From Embleya sp040629175 (GTDB lineage: Bacteria; Actinomycetota; Actinomycetes; Streptomycetales; Streptomycetaceae): a stretch of 64,000 bases of DNA. Within the stretch, counting starts at the first letter, position 1, and each line of letters starts with the position of its first letter. Of this stretch, positions 43,601-50,587 are shown in pieces. The notes beneath the pieces were generated by a model. It was given only the letters and a program-made list of their open reading frames with translations, did no database searches and was not told where the DNA came from. The DNA lies in contig NZ_JBEXUX010000003.1 of NCBI RefSeq assembly GCF_040629175.1, positions 124,001-188,000 on the forward strand. Reading direction: 5' to 3'. Made by a program: the position numbers and the translations under genes.

Positions 43601-45204
43601 GCCTCGGCCCACGCGGCGGCGGCCTCCTTCTCCTCGTCCGAGGCGTGCGCGGCGGACTCGGCCGGATCACCGTCGTCGTCGAGCCAGCCCGCCTGCACCG
43701 CGAGGTCGAGCTCGGCGCCCACCTCGGCGAGCCGGCCGCGCAGGTGCGCGGCCTCGCTGCGGGTGCGCTGCGCCTCGGTCGCCGCGGTGGTGGCGGCCCG
43801 TTGGGCCCGCTCGCCGCGCTCCTGCAACTCGGCGGCCCGGCGCTCCTCGGTGTCCGCCCGGCCCTCGGCCCCGGCGGCGGCGGCGTGCAGCGCCCGCACC
43901 AGCGCGCCGGCGGCCTCCTGGCGGGCGGCCAGCGCGGGCGCCGCGTCGCGTTCGGCCGCCCGGATCGCCACGTCCACCCGCTCCGCGCGGTCCACCGCCG
44001 CCCGGTGCCGCAGCACCGCCTCGGTGGCCAACCAGGCCGAGTGCAGCCCGCGGGCGTCGCCCAGTTCGCGCTTGAGCCGCGCGGCGTCCTTCTCCGCGCC
44101 GGTCAGCCGCATCCCGGCGTGCCGGTGGGTGATCTCGGCGGTGACCAGCGCGGCATGCGCCCGGGCCCGGTCGGCGGCCTCCACCGCGGCGCTGGACTCG
44201 GCGGCCCGGCGGGCCAGTTCGGCGGCCCGTTCACGCTCGCGTTCGGCCCGGGCGCCCAGTTCGCGGCCGAGGCCGCGCGCGGTGTCCTCGGCGCCGCGAT
44301 GCGCCGCCCGCACCCGGGTACGCCGGCCGGCCGCCTCGCCCACCGCGTCGAGCAGTTCGACTGCGCCTTCGACGAAGTCCCGCTCGGCGGTCAGTTCGGC
44401 CCGCTGGGCGAGCTTGACCGCGAACCCGTTGACCAGGTCGGCCAGCCCGTCGGTGTCGGCCGGATCGGAGACCGCGCGCAGCAGCAGGTCGACGAAGTCC
44501 GCGTCGTTCTTGACCGCGAACAGACCCGCCGCCTCACCCTCGTCGGCGTTCATCTCGCGCTGGTAGCGGAACAGTTCGGGATCCAGGCCGAGCGCGTTCA
44601 GGTGCTCGATCCAGCGGTCGTGGATCTCCTCCCACACCACGTCCACGTCCGGGTAGACCTTGTGCAGTTCGCTCATCGCGTCGCGGAAGCCGCGCATGGT
44701 CCGCCGCCGCCCGCCGACCTGCACCGGCAGCCCGTCCAGGGTGAGCCCGGGGCCGGGCCGGAACGAGTACCAGCTCTCGGCGAACTTGCGCGGGTCCGAG
44801 GAGACCTGGCGCCCGCGCCACTCGCTGACCTTGCCGACCACGACCGTCTCGCCGGTGAGCACGTGTTGCCATTCCAGCGCGACGTGCCCGCAGTCGTCGG
44901 CGAGCAGGAACTTGCGCAGCACGCCCGAGCTGGCGCCGCCGAGCGTGTTGCGGTGTCCGGGCAACATCACCGAGAAGATCAGCTTGAGCAGGACCGACTT
45001 GCCGCCGCCGTTCTCCAGGAACAACACGCCCGCCGGCGCCGGTCGGCGCGGCGGCCCGACCGGCTCGCCCTCGAAGAGCTGCGCCTGCCTGGGCGCCGGA
45101 TCGGGCACGGGCGCACCGACGCCGCGCAGGTCGAGCACGGTGTCGGCGTAACGCGCACCGGCGGGCCCGATGGAAAACAGGCGGACCCGGGACAGCTCGT
45201 ACAT
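40654..45204 (-). CDS. SMC/MukB-like condensin ATPase (JetC/MksB-like)
   Basis: 1516 aa from ATG at 45202-45204 with an AGAGAG site. Head motifs lie at both ends: Walker A LENGGGKS at 63-70, and at the C-terminus the signature FSGGQ (about residue 1375) and a Walker B-like LFLDNPIG (about 1411), followed by VYTTGLFD. Between them, about 280-1300, lie long Ala/Arg/Glu-rich heptads, interrupted near residue 600-800 by a hinge-like region. There is no Zn hook CxxC as in Rad50/SbcC. Layout and neighbours match the MukB/MksB/JetC branch. It probably extrudes DNA loops with the two smaller genes upstream. The aspartate-asparagine pair replaces the usual DE after Walker B. Confidence 0.85.
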   Translation of the reverse strand: MYELSRVRLFSIGPAGARYADTVLDLRGVGAPVPDPAPRQAQLFEGEPVGPPRRPAPAGVLFLENGGGKSVLLKLIFSVMLPGHRNTLGGASSGVLRKFLLADDCGHVALEWQHVLTGETVVVGKVSEWRGRQVSSDPRKFAESWYSFRPGPGLTLDGLPVQVGGRRRTMRGFRDAMSELHKVYPDVDVVWEEIHDRWIEHLNALGLDPELFRYQREMNADEGEAAGLFAVKNDADFVDLLLRAVSDPADTDGLADLVNGFAVKLAQRAELTAERDFVEGAVELLDAVGEAAGRRTRVRAAHRGAEDTARGLGRELGARAERERERAAELARRAAESSAAVEAADRARAHAALVTAEITHRHAGMRLTGAEKDAARLKRELGDARGLHSAWLATEAVLRHRAAVDRAERVDVAIRAAERDAAPALAARQEAAGALVRALHAAAAGAEGRADTEERRAAELQERGERAQRAATTAATEAQRTRSEAAHLRGRLAEVGAELDLAVQAGWLDDDGDPAESAAHASDEEKEAAAAWAEARASAEQLAAGVREAESARGRAELVAARAADRLGVAEADLAAVHTNAAALAAEPRVRELLGPDAEEAVGEQAARAFDRAADVLRELLAEAVTDGERTLFQLRTGAADDSRILGALGDGGLLPAGSDVLAAVELLGEHGIPALPGWRYLAQSVPAERHSAVLATRPELVDGVIVTMHDAMGRAAEVLAEAALLPRSAVAVGTPQALLEPGPDRPDTFLVPPNPAMHDERAADTERDALRRRAGERQEAIRVRAARLEGDRALAGRLATWRAACPAGRLDALFEAVTDARLELAAAQAAGEAAEIAAVSAEQARAQAVDRRDRRMDAAQTARRRADALAGLAFRLRERAGWGRRIRELEQETGEHEAGVEADRTLARTADEDRRQAQRSADDARRTARALREERAEITGALEEQVADVPADEAAARASLPALREAYRTARALYEKVGVGADLRAEQARAESEESAAQSTLDRLSAKVRRQAAELLDGFDGSDGPSRLAAAGRAEDHVRTLEGRADAASELLGRLRGEVERHAPAEGREHHLDLPEEQRPRDGAHALELLRAAGSEHAARTEALTWARETHGRLAREHTDADHAAGAFGEVAASLTDTLPAVPVDPEQPPAIPFAGPVADARDAATTCRRALRAAAADLSAAEAQVRDRTETLVRHAGAARFEQVRMPARQQIRELPPAALAEHAPAWSAAFAPRLRVLTDELRQIERNRDSIVDRMRGMVEAALTTLRAAQRLSRLPEELGEWSGQEFLRIRFDEPDAAGLVEALGEVVDEATRTIKRGRDGTVGGVRRDGMTLLLRGVHAALRPRGVQVEILKPDSVLRAERVPVGQMGDVFSGGQLLTAAIALYCTMAALRSNDRGRARHRHAGTLFLDNPIGRANASYLLELQRAVADALGVQLVYTTGLFDTTALAEFPLVVRLRNDADLRAGLKYISVEEHLRPGLPVPQDPDAPQIVGEIHATRVFRRPPETAAEPIG

Positions 45205-45397
45205 CGGCGGTCAAATCTCTCTGGTCGAAGCACAGGACAAGACATCACACAAGGGAGGGTCGTCCGACGGACGATCTCCCGGCGGGGAAAACACCCGACG
45301 GTCGGGGCACCCGGCGCCCGCGGACCGCACACGACGGACCGGGTTCGCCGCCGGATCGGCCCGAAACGGCCCGGCCCGACGCCGCGACGACCGGGGG
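45205..45397. other. Spacer between small subunit and SMC gene with internal hairpin
   Basis: 193 bp without a gene, between two co-directional genes that otherwise form one operon. A hairpin lies at 45253-45280: GGGAGGGTCGTCC, loop GAC, GGACGATCTCCC (about 12 bp with one bulge). In the minus-strand sense it is followed by TTGTGTGATG, not a strong T-run. It could be a partial terminator that sets the SMC:subunit ratio. Confidence 0.45.
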
Positions 45398-46249
45398 TCA
45401 GACCCCGTGGAAGGGCAGGCCGGCGCCGGGCGCCAGCTCGCCGCCGTCGATCGCGGCGGCCAGCAGACTCGGACTGCCGTCGGTGACCGCCACCACACCC
45501 AGCTCCAGCAGCTCGGACATGGCCGCCGAACCGGCCGTGTCGCGCACCTGGAGCTGATAGCGGGCGGTGCTGCGGTACGTACCGCCCGCGTCGTCGGAGA
45601 CCCGCTGCAAAAAGCCCGAGTCGACCAGGAACGCGACCGCCTTGGCCACGATCCCGATGGTGGACGCGGCCAACCTGCGGGCGTCCTTGGTCGCGCCGGT
45701 GGCGCTGCGCCGGGCGTAGACCCGCCAGGCCGCCTCCAGGCCGGGGCCGTCCACCTCGGGGTCGCTGATCTCGCCGCGCTGCTCGGCGCGTTCCTCCAGC
45801 CGCAGGCAGGCCTGGCGCACGAAGGCGTCCACGCCGTGCACGCTGAGCCGGCCCACGTAGGCGTCGTCGGCGAGGTCCTCGGGGCGCGGGAAGGCCATCG
45901 CGGCCACCGCGAGGTGGGCGAGGCCGTGCAGGAACCGGTCGGCCGACTCGGTACCGGCCCGGCGCGCGTAGTCGCCCATCCGGACCGCGAACACCGAGTC
46001 CTCGCCGGCGGTGACCGCCATCCCGGCGCGCGGCGACACCTCCAGCACCACCAGCCCCAGCCCGGCCGCGACCGCCCCGGCCAGCGCGGCGAAGCGCGGG
46101 TCCTCCCGGTGTCTGCGGATCAGGTCGCCGTACTCGGCGTCGCGCGCGGGCAGCAACTTGGGCTGGAGCCCGAAGGCGACCAGCCGGGCGGCGTCGCCGA
46201 CGTCGGCCGAGGTGATCGGCGCGGCCTCGGTGACCGTGTCGTGGTTCAT
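45398..46249 (-). CDS. Small condensin subunit-like protein (MksE/JetB-like)
   Basis: 283 aa from ATG at 46247-46249, overlapping the partner stop (ATGA). It is a soluble winged-helix-like helical protein: ARLVAFGLQPKLLPARDAEY, GDLIRRHREDPRFAALAGAVAAGLG, FLHGLAHLAVAAMAFPRP, RLAASTIGIVAKAVAFLVDSGFLQRV. The last part, a helix-turn-strand with TYRSTARYQLQVRD, resembles the second winged helix of kite proteins. Assignment rests mainly on size, operon position between a kleisin-like gene and an SMC gene, and weak helix pattern. Confidence 0.6.
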   Translation of the reverse strand: MNHDTVTEAAPITSADVGDAARLVAFGLQPKLLPARDAEYGDLIRRHREDPRFAALAGAVAAGLGLVVLEVSPRAGMAVTAGEDSVFAVRMGDYARRAGTESADRFLHGLAHLAVAAMAFPRPEDLADDAYVGRLSVHGVDAFVRQACLRLEERAEQRGEISDPEVDGPGLEAAWRVYARRSATGATKDARRLAASTIGIVAKAVAFLVDSGFLQRVSDDAGGTYRSTARYQLQVRDTAGSAAMSELLELGVVAVTDGSPSLLAAAIDGGELAPGAGLPFHGV

Positions 46250-47793
46250 GCGGGGGTGGGCCCTTCCGGCTCGGGTCGCGCGCCGGTCAGGACCGCCGTG
46301 CCGATGATCAGGTCGGCGCCGCCGACCTCGTGGTCGTCGAGTTCGGTGCCGTCGTCCACGGCCACCAGGAGGGTGCGATCGCCCTGGCGCAGCGCCGTGC
46401 CCACCGGCGGGGAGGCCGCGTGGAAGGCGAGCAGCGCGACCAGGTAGCCGAGGTCGGGATCCCCTTCGCGGGCCTCGGCGAGCAGCCCGGAGAGCCGGCG
46501 TGGGGTCTCCGGCGGGATGTCCAGGAGCCGGGCCGCCGCGTCGTGCTGGCTCTCGCTGTAGCGGCTGTCGTCGGGGGTGAGCGAGACGTCCGGCTCGGGC
46601 AGTTCGGCGCCCAGGTGGTCGCGCGGCGCGGGCGGGGTGAGCAACATCTCGGTCAGGTCGTGCAGCCGCACCGCGACCGGCGTGCGCAGCCCGGTGCCCG
46701 CGGCGAAGAACCGGTCGCTCACCCGCCGCGCGTCGCCGACCGGCAACTCCAGGAGCGGGCCCAGCAGTTGCCCGTAGAGGTCGAGCCCGGTACGGGTGCT
46801 CGGCGCGGCGAACGCCTGCCGGTCCTGCTCGGCCCGGAACAGCGGGCCGGCCTCCATCAACCGGGTCTGCAACTGGGTGTGCCGCCGGATGCAGTCCTGC
46901 ACGATGTCGACCAGTTCGGCCGCACCGCGTTTGCGCTCGCTCTCCTCGGCCTCGTCCCGGGCCCGCCGGATGTTGATCAGGATCGCGTTCTCGTGCCGGT
47001 AGCGGTCGGCGACGTGCTCGAACGCCTCGTCGATCAGGTCCGGCACGCCCTGCAACCAGTCCACCGCGCGCACGTTGCGCCGGGTCGCGTCCAGCGCGCG
47101 GCGCAGCGATTCGGCGTACTGCACGGTGCGGTAGCGGGCCTGTTCGGCGGCGAACCTGGCCTCGGCCAACCGGCCGCGCCGAATCAGGTGTTCGAGCTTG
47201 ACGTCGGCGGCGATCTGGGCGCTGGTGACGTCGGTGTCCAGTGCGCCGACCAGGACGTTGATCGCCTCGTCGGTGGCGCGCAGAAAGATGTGCCCGTCCG
47301 GGCCGGGGACCTCTTCGAGCAGTTTGAAGTCGTAGTCGCGGCGGATGTATTCACCCTCTCGGGTCCACATCCCGTAGACCGCGCGAAAGCCGCGGTCCAC
47401 GCTGCCGACGTTGATCAGGTTCTCCAACACCCAGCGCGCGACCCGTTCGTACTCGGCGGGGTCGCGCCCGGGGGCCTGCGCGGCCACCCGGGGGCGGAGC
47501 CGGGCCACGATCTCGTCGTGGTCGGCCCCGGTGTCGAAGTCCATCGTGATGGTGACCAGGTCGATCGCGCTGAGACCGAGCTCGGCCATCGCGTAGACGG
47601 TGTACTCGCCCGCCAGGTTCGCCTTGCGCGCCTCGAGGTCGTGCAGCGGCGCGGTACAGGCGAGGGCCTTGAGGCGGCGGGCGAGCCCCTCCTCGGTCAC
47701 CCCGGAGCGCGGGTGTGCCGCGCCCGGGGGCAGCGCCGGGCCGGAAGTCGGCGGCGCTTCCCCGGGCAGGCCGGCTCGGGCGGGAACGGTCAT
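46246..47793 (-). CDS. Kleisin-like condensin subunit (MksF/JetA-like)
   Basis: 515 aa from ATG at 47791-47793 (weak ribosome site). An N-terminal Pro/Gly leader of about 35 residues precedes a helical region: LAMLG-type EYTVYAMAELGLSAIDLVTI, REGEYIRRDYDFKLLEEV, FLRATDEAINVLVGALDTD. A long helical middle follows (RRALDATRRNVRAVDWLQGV, HENAILINIRRARDEAEESERKRGAAELVDIVQDCIRRHTQL in parts), and the C-terminus has a small beta region ending DDHEVGGADLIIGTAV. RRDYDFKLL and FLRATDEAINVLV resemble the winged-helix start of MukF/MksF/JetA. It is translationally coupled to the small subunit. Confidence 0.65.
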   Translation of the reverse strand: MTVPARAGLPGEAPPTSGPALPPGAAHPRSGVTEEGLARRLKALACTAPLHDLEARKANLAGEYTVYAMAELGLSAIDLVTITMDFDTGADHDEIVARLRPRVAAQAPGRDPAEYERVARWVLENLINVGSVDRGFRAVYGMWTREGEYIRRDYDFKLLEEVPGPDGHIFLRATDEAINVLVGALDTDVTSAQIAADVKLEHLIRRGRLAEARFAAEQARYRTVQYAESLRRALDATRRNVRAVDWLQGVPDLIDEAFEHVADRYRHENAILINIRRARDEAEESERKRGAAELVDIVQDCIRRHTQLQTRLMEAGPLFRAEQDRQAFAAPSTRTGLDLYGQLLGPLLELPVGDARRVSDRFFAAGTGLRTPVAVRLHDLTEMLLTPPAPRDHLGAELPEPDVSLTPDDSRYSESQHDAAARLLDIPPETPRRLSGLLAEAREGDPDLGYLVALLAFHAASPPVGTALRQGDRTLLVAVDDGTELDDHEVGGADLIIGTAVLTGARPEPEGPTPA

Positions 47794-47882
47794 GGGAGTA
47801 AAGCCTAGGACGTCTCGCCGACAGGTTCGGCGCCCGCCCGCGCCGGAGGGGGCCGAACGGGCGCGGGGCGGCGGGTGTGCGG

Positions 47883-49298
47883 CTACATCTCGCTCAGCCT
47901 GGCCAGGGCGGCGGTGCGCACGTCGTCCTGCTCGGCCGGGTCGCCCGCGAGCCGGCGCAGTCGCGTCACGGCCTCGGGGCGGCGCGCGTCCACGTGGCGC
48001 GCGGCGATCAATCGGGTGTCGGCCTGGCAGTCCCACAGGGCTTCCACGGCCGTGTCGGCGGCGAACGAGGGCTCTATCCGGGCCAGCGTCTGCACCGCGC
48101 AGGCGCGCAGGCCGGCGGACGCGGCCTCCTGGTAGACGCCCTTGACCAGGTCGAGCGCGTCGACCAGGGCCAGCCGCCCGATGCCGGCGACCAGGTCGCA
48201 CAGGCGGAAGTGGTCGGCCTGATCGGTGATCGGGTCGCCGACGCGCATCGGCGCGGCCACCCGGGTGCGCAGGGCGTCCAGCAGGATCGGCCCGTCGACG
48301 GCTTCCCCGGCGCCGGCCAGTATCCGCACCGCGACCTCGCCGAGCAGGTCCTCGCGGCCGGCCCAGACCCGGGCCCGGGCGACCGCGGCCGGGCTGCGCA
48401 GGCCGCCGATGGCGTGCGCGGCGGCAAGCCGCACCCCGGCCGGCGTCTCCGGCGCGAGTGCCCCTTCGGCCAGGTCCAGGAGTGCGCCGTCGCCCTGTTC
48501 GCCGAGGTATCTCAGCGCGGCCGATCTGGCGCCGTCCGGCCCGGCCCACGCGGCGGCCAGGATCGCGCCGCGGTGCTCGGGCCCGGCGACCGCGCTCAGC
48601 CGTCGTCCGCACGCGAGCGATTGTCGGGGACCGTCGGCGGCCTCGGCGAGCACCTGGTCGACGGTCTGCGCGGGCGCGGTCGGCGGCCCGGTCGGGATCT
48701 TGATCGAGCGGGTCAACTCCCACCGCCACCAGTCCAGGTCGACCTGTTCCACGACCGCGCGCACCCGCTCGTCCTCGGCCGCCCAGACCCGCCACGGGCG
48801 CATCCCGGTGGAGCGCTTGACGCAGTCGTAGAGCTCGTCGTCCTCGCCGCGCTCCAGGACCACCTCCAGCAGACCGGCCAGGGCCGTGTCCTGGCCGACC
48901 GCGGCGAGCCGGTCCAACGCCTCCGCCCAGTCGCGGCCCTCCTCGACGTACGCGCGCAGCAGCGCGGTCGCGTCGGCGCGGCCGAGACGGGCGAGGGTGC
49001 CCAGGACGGCGAGCGGGAGCGCGGTGCGGTCCGCGTCCTCGTCCGTCCAGTCGTCGTCGCACAGGAGATGTCGGGCGAGGCCGTCGAGACCGGCGTCGAG
49101 GTCCGTGTACAGGCGTGCGTAGTACAGCGACCGCGACTCGGTGGCCGGAACGGCACGGGGATCGCGGACCACACAGCCGTCGAGCGCGTCGAGCACAGCG
49201 ACGCGGTCGGCGACGAGGGCCCGCCGGGCGCCCTGACCGTGGCCGCTGCGGAGCAGGCCAAGGAGAGCGTCATGCGAGGTGATGACCGGATCGAACAT
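47883..49298 (-). CDS. HEAT-like repeat protein
   Basis: 471 aa from ATG at 49296-49298 (MFDPVITSHDALLGLL); an ATG 8 codons upstream is possible. The protein is almost all alpha helix with repeated about 30-residue units of HEAT/Armadillo type: LAVLGTLARLGRADATALL, LDRLAAVGQDTALAGLL, ALRYLGEQGDGALLDLA, LAAAHAIGGLRSPAAVAR. SLYYARLYTDLDAGLDGLARHLL near the start is conserved in Streptomyces relatives as I recall them. It lies 90 bp upstream of the kleisin-like gene on the same strand and may be transcribed with the condensin-like operon, or be unrelated. A scaffold or adaptor role is inferred. Confidence 0.7.
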   Translation of the reverse strand: MFDPVITSHDALLGLLRSGHGQGARRALVADRVAVLDALDGCVVRDPRAVPATESRSLYYARLYTDLDAGLDGLARHLLCDDDWTDEDADRTALPLAVLGTLARLGRADATALLRAYVEEGRDWAEALDRLAAVGQDTALAGLLEVVLERGEDDELYDCVKRSTGMRPWRVWAAEDERVRAVVEQVDLDWWRWELTRSIKIPTGPPTAPAQTVDQVLAEAADGPRQSLACGRRLSAVAGPEHRGAILAAAWAGPDGARSAALRYLGEQGDGALLDLAEGALAPETPAGVRLAAAHAIGGLRSPAAVARARVWAGREDLLGEVAVRILAGAGEAVDGPILLDALRTRVAAPMRVGDPITDQADHFRLCDLVAGIGRLALVDALDLVKGVYQEAASAGLRACAVQTLARIEPSFAADTAVEALWDCQADTRLIAARHVDARRPEAVTRLRRLAGDPAEQDDVRTAALARLSEM

Positions 49299-49509
49299 GC
49301 CGCAAGCATCGGTGGCCGGCAACCCTGGAGCAACAGGATTTAGGACACATGTACCCGTTGCCCGTTGTTTCGGGGAAACCGTGTTGCCGTTTCGTCACCG
49401 CAAGCTATGGACTGTACCGTCCACGTTCGCGCGTTCGCCGCCCGGGTGTGCCCGGACGTGCCCCGCCCGGCGTGCGCCGGCGCGTCACGCGCGCCCGACC
49501 GGGACCGGC

Positions 49510-49911
49510 TCACTGCTGTTTGGGCACCTGCACGCGCGGTCGATCCCGGCGCACGATGCCGTAGTCCTGGCCGTCGAGCGGGCCCAGTACGCTCGCGGGC
49601 ACGAACGACTCCATCGCCCAGGCCCTGGTCTGCACGTCGGCGGCGAAGCCGTACGCCCCCCAGACGGGCCAGCGCACGCGGGCGCGCCAACTGCCGTCCC
49701 GGTACTGATGCCAGCTCACCAGGGTGACCTCCAGGTGTTGTCCGTCCGGGAGGAGCATCCGTACCCGCGGGCCCGTCGGGCGCGGATCCGCCTCCTTGCG
49801 GCGCCCGCCGGCCGGGCCGAAGGGCGGCTCGCGGCGGCCGGCGGCACCGGGCGCGCGAGTGGGCGGATCGCCGGCGGCCGTACTCGGTTCTGTTGCGGTC
49901 TTGCTGCTCAC
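49510..49911 (-). CDS. Hypothetical basic protein
   Basis: 133 aa from a GTG at 49909-49911; the longer frame starts at 50001 without a good site. N-terminal 45 residues are disordered and Pro/Gly/Arg-rich. The rest has a small beta domain: VRMLLPDGQHLEVTLVSWHQYRDGSWRARVRW, VWGAYGFAADVQTRAWAMESFVP (in part) and PRVQVPKQQ. Function unknown. No ribosome site of strength is visible, so the start is doubtful. Confidence 0.5.
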   Translation of the reverse strand: MSSKTATEPSTAAGDPPTRAPGAAGRREPPFGPAGGRRKEADPRPTGPRVRMLLPDGQHLEVTLVSWHQYRDGSWRARVRWPVWGAYGFAADVQTRAWAMESFVPASVLGPLDGQDYGIVRRDRPRVQVPKQQ

Positions 49912-50032
49912 GCGGCCATTGTGCGGCGCGAGCGCGGCCCGCCGGCCCGAAAGCCGCCGCAGCACGCCGACGTCCCACCCGTACGGCGCACGGGGCGCCA
50001 CGCGAGTGGGACGGGCACGGTGGTGAGATCCG

Positions 50033-50263
50033 TCAGGACACCACCCGAAGCTCGGCCGGAGCGACCACGCTCAGGCCCAGCATCGCGGCCAGATCCTCCA
50101 CCAGATTCACGGCTTGGTCCGCGGTCAGTCGTTCGACCGTCCACTCGGTCGTGGGACGGCCTTCGGCGTCGGTGTGCGGACCGAACCTCAACTCGATCGG
50201 ACGATCCGCGTCGGCGGAGGGCAGCACCGGAACCCGGGCCACCAGGGTGACATTGTTCGACAT
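50033..50263 (-). CDS. Small hypothetical protein
   Basis: 76 aa from ATG at 50261-50263, preceded by GAAGGGAG. It has VARVPVLPSADADRPIELRFGPHTDAEG, then ERLTADQAVNLVEDLAAMLGL and a C-terminal APAELRVV strand. It has a beta-beta-alpha pattern; no family is recognised. It lies upstream of the basic hypothetical gene at 49.5 kb on the same strand. Confidence 0.55.
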   Translation of the reverse strand: MSNNVTLVARVPVLPSADADRPIELRFGPHTDAEGRPTTEWTVERLTADQAVNLVEDLAAMLGLSVVAPAELRVVS

Positions 50264-50587
50264 GACGTCGACTCCCTTCGGAGAGCGAAAACGATCGCCG
50301 CTGTCATTGCCGGTCACCACTCACGCTCGCATCGCCTACGGACCGTGTCCAGGTGTCTCCGGAGGCACAGGGAGCGCACAAGGCGCGTCCCGACGCACGA
50401 GACGGCCCCGACGCACGATGTGCGCCGGGGCCGTCTCGTCGATCGTGTGGGGGAACTCCCCCGCAGGTGGGTGAAATCGCCCCTCGTGCGGGGGAACTGC
50501 CCCTGCTGCGCAAGCTGACCGGCGCGGACGATCCGGATCGCCCCCGAGCGGGGGAACTGCCCGACACCGCACCCGATCACGGGCGGA
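50264..50587. other. Spacer with hairpin and CRISPR-like repeat copies
   Basis: No gene supported. A strong perfect inverted repeat, CGAGACGGCCCCG at 50398-50410 with CGGGGCCGTCTCG at 50426-50438, may end the PBP transcript. Three copies of a GCGGGGGAACT-like element follow at 50446-50460, 50488-50503 and 50548-50562 (see separate entry). Confidence 0.6.
50476..50563. repeat. CRISPR-like repeat pair with 33-bp spacer
   Basis: Copy one ATCGCCCCTCGTGCGGGG... at 50476-50503 and copy two ATCGCCCCCGA-GCGGGG... at 50537-50563 share GCGGGGGAACTGCCC and the palindromic CCCC/GGGG stem of type I-E repeats. They are 28 and 27 bp long with a 33-bp unlike spacer; the period is about 61 bp, equal to type I-E arrays. 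A third, weaker match (GTGTGGGGGAACTCCCC) lies 41 bp before. No cas gene is in the window. It may be a decayed array or unrelated repeats. Confidence 0.35.

Noticed and set aside
40654..45204. SbcC/Rad50-type assignment for the 1516-aa protein
   Set aside because: No central CxxC zinc hook and no adjacent SbcD; neighbours instead fit kleisin and kite genes.
40057..45486. Plus-strand open frame of 1809 codons
   Set aside because: Antisense shadow of the SMC-like gene; long only because of GC bias at third positions.
49510..50001. Longer start at 50001 for the basic hypothetical protein
   Set aside because: The extra N-terminus looks like antisense filler and no ribosome site precedes it.
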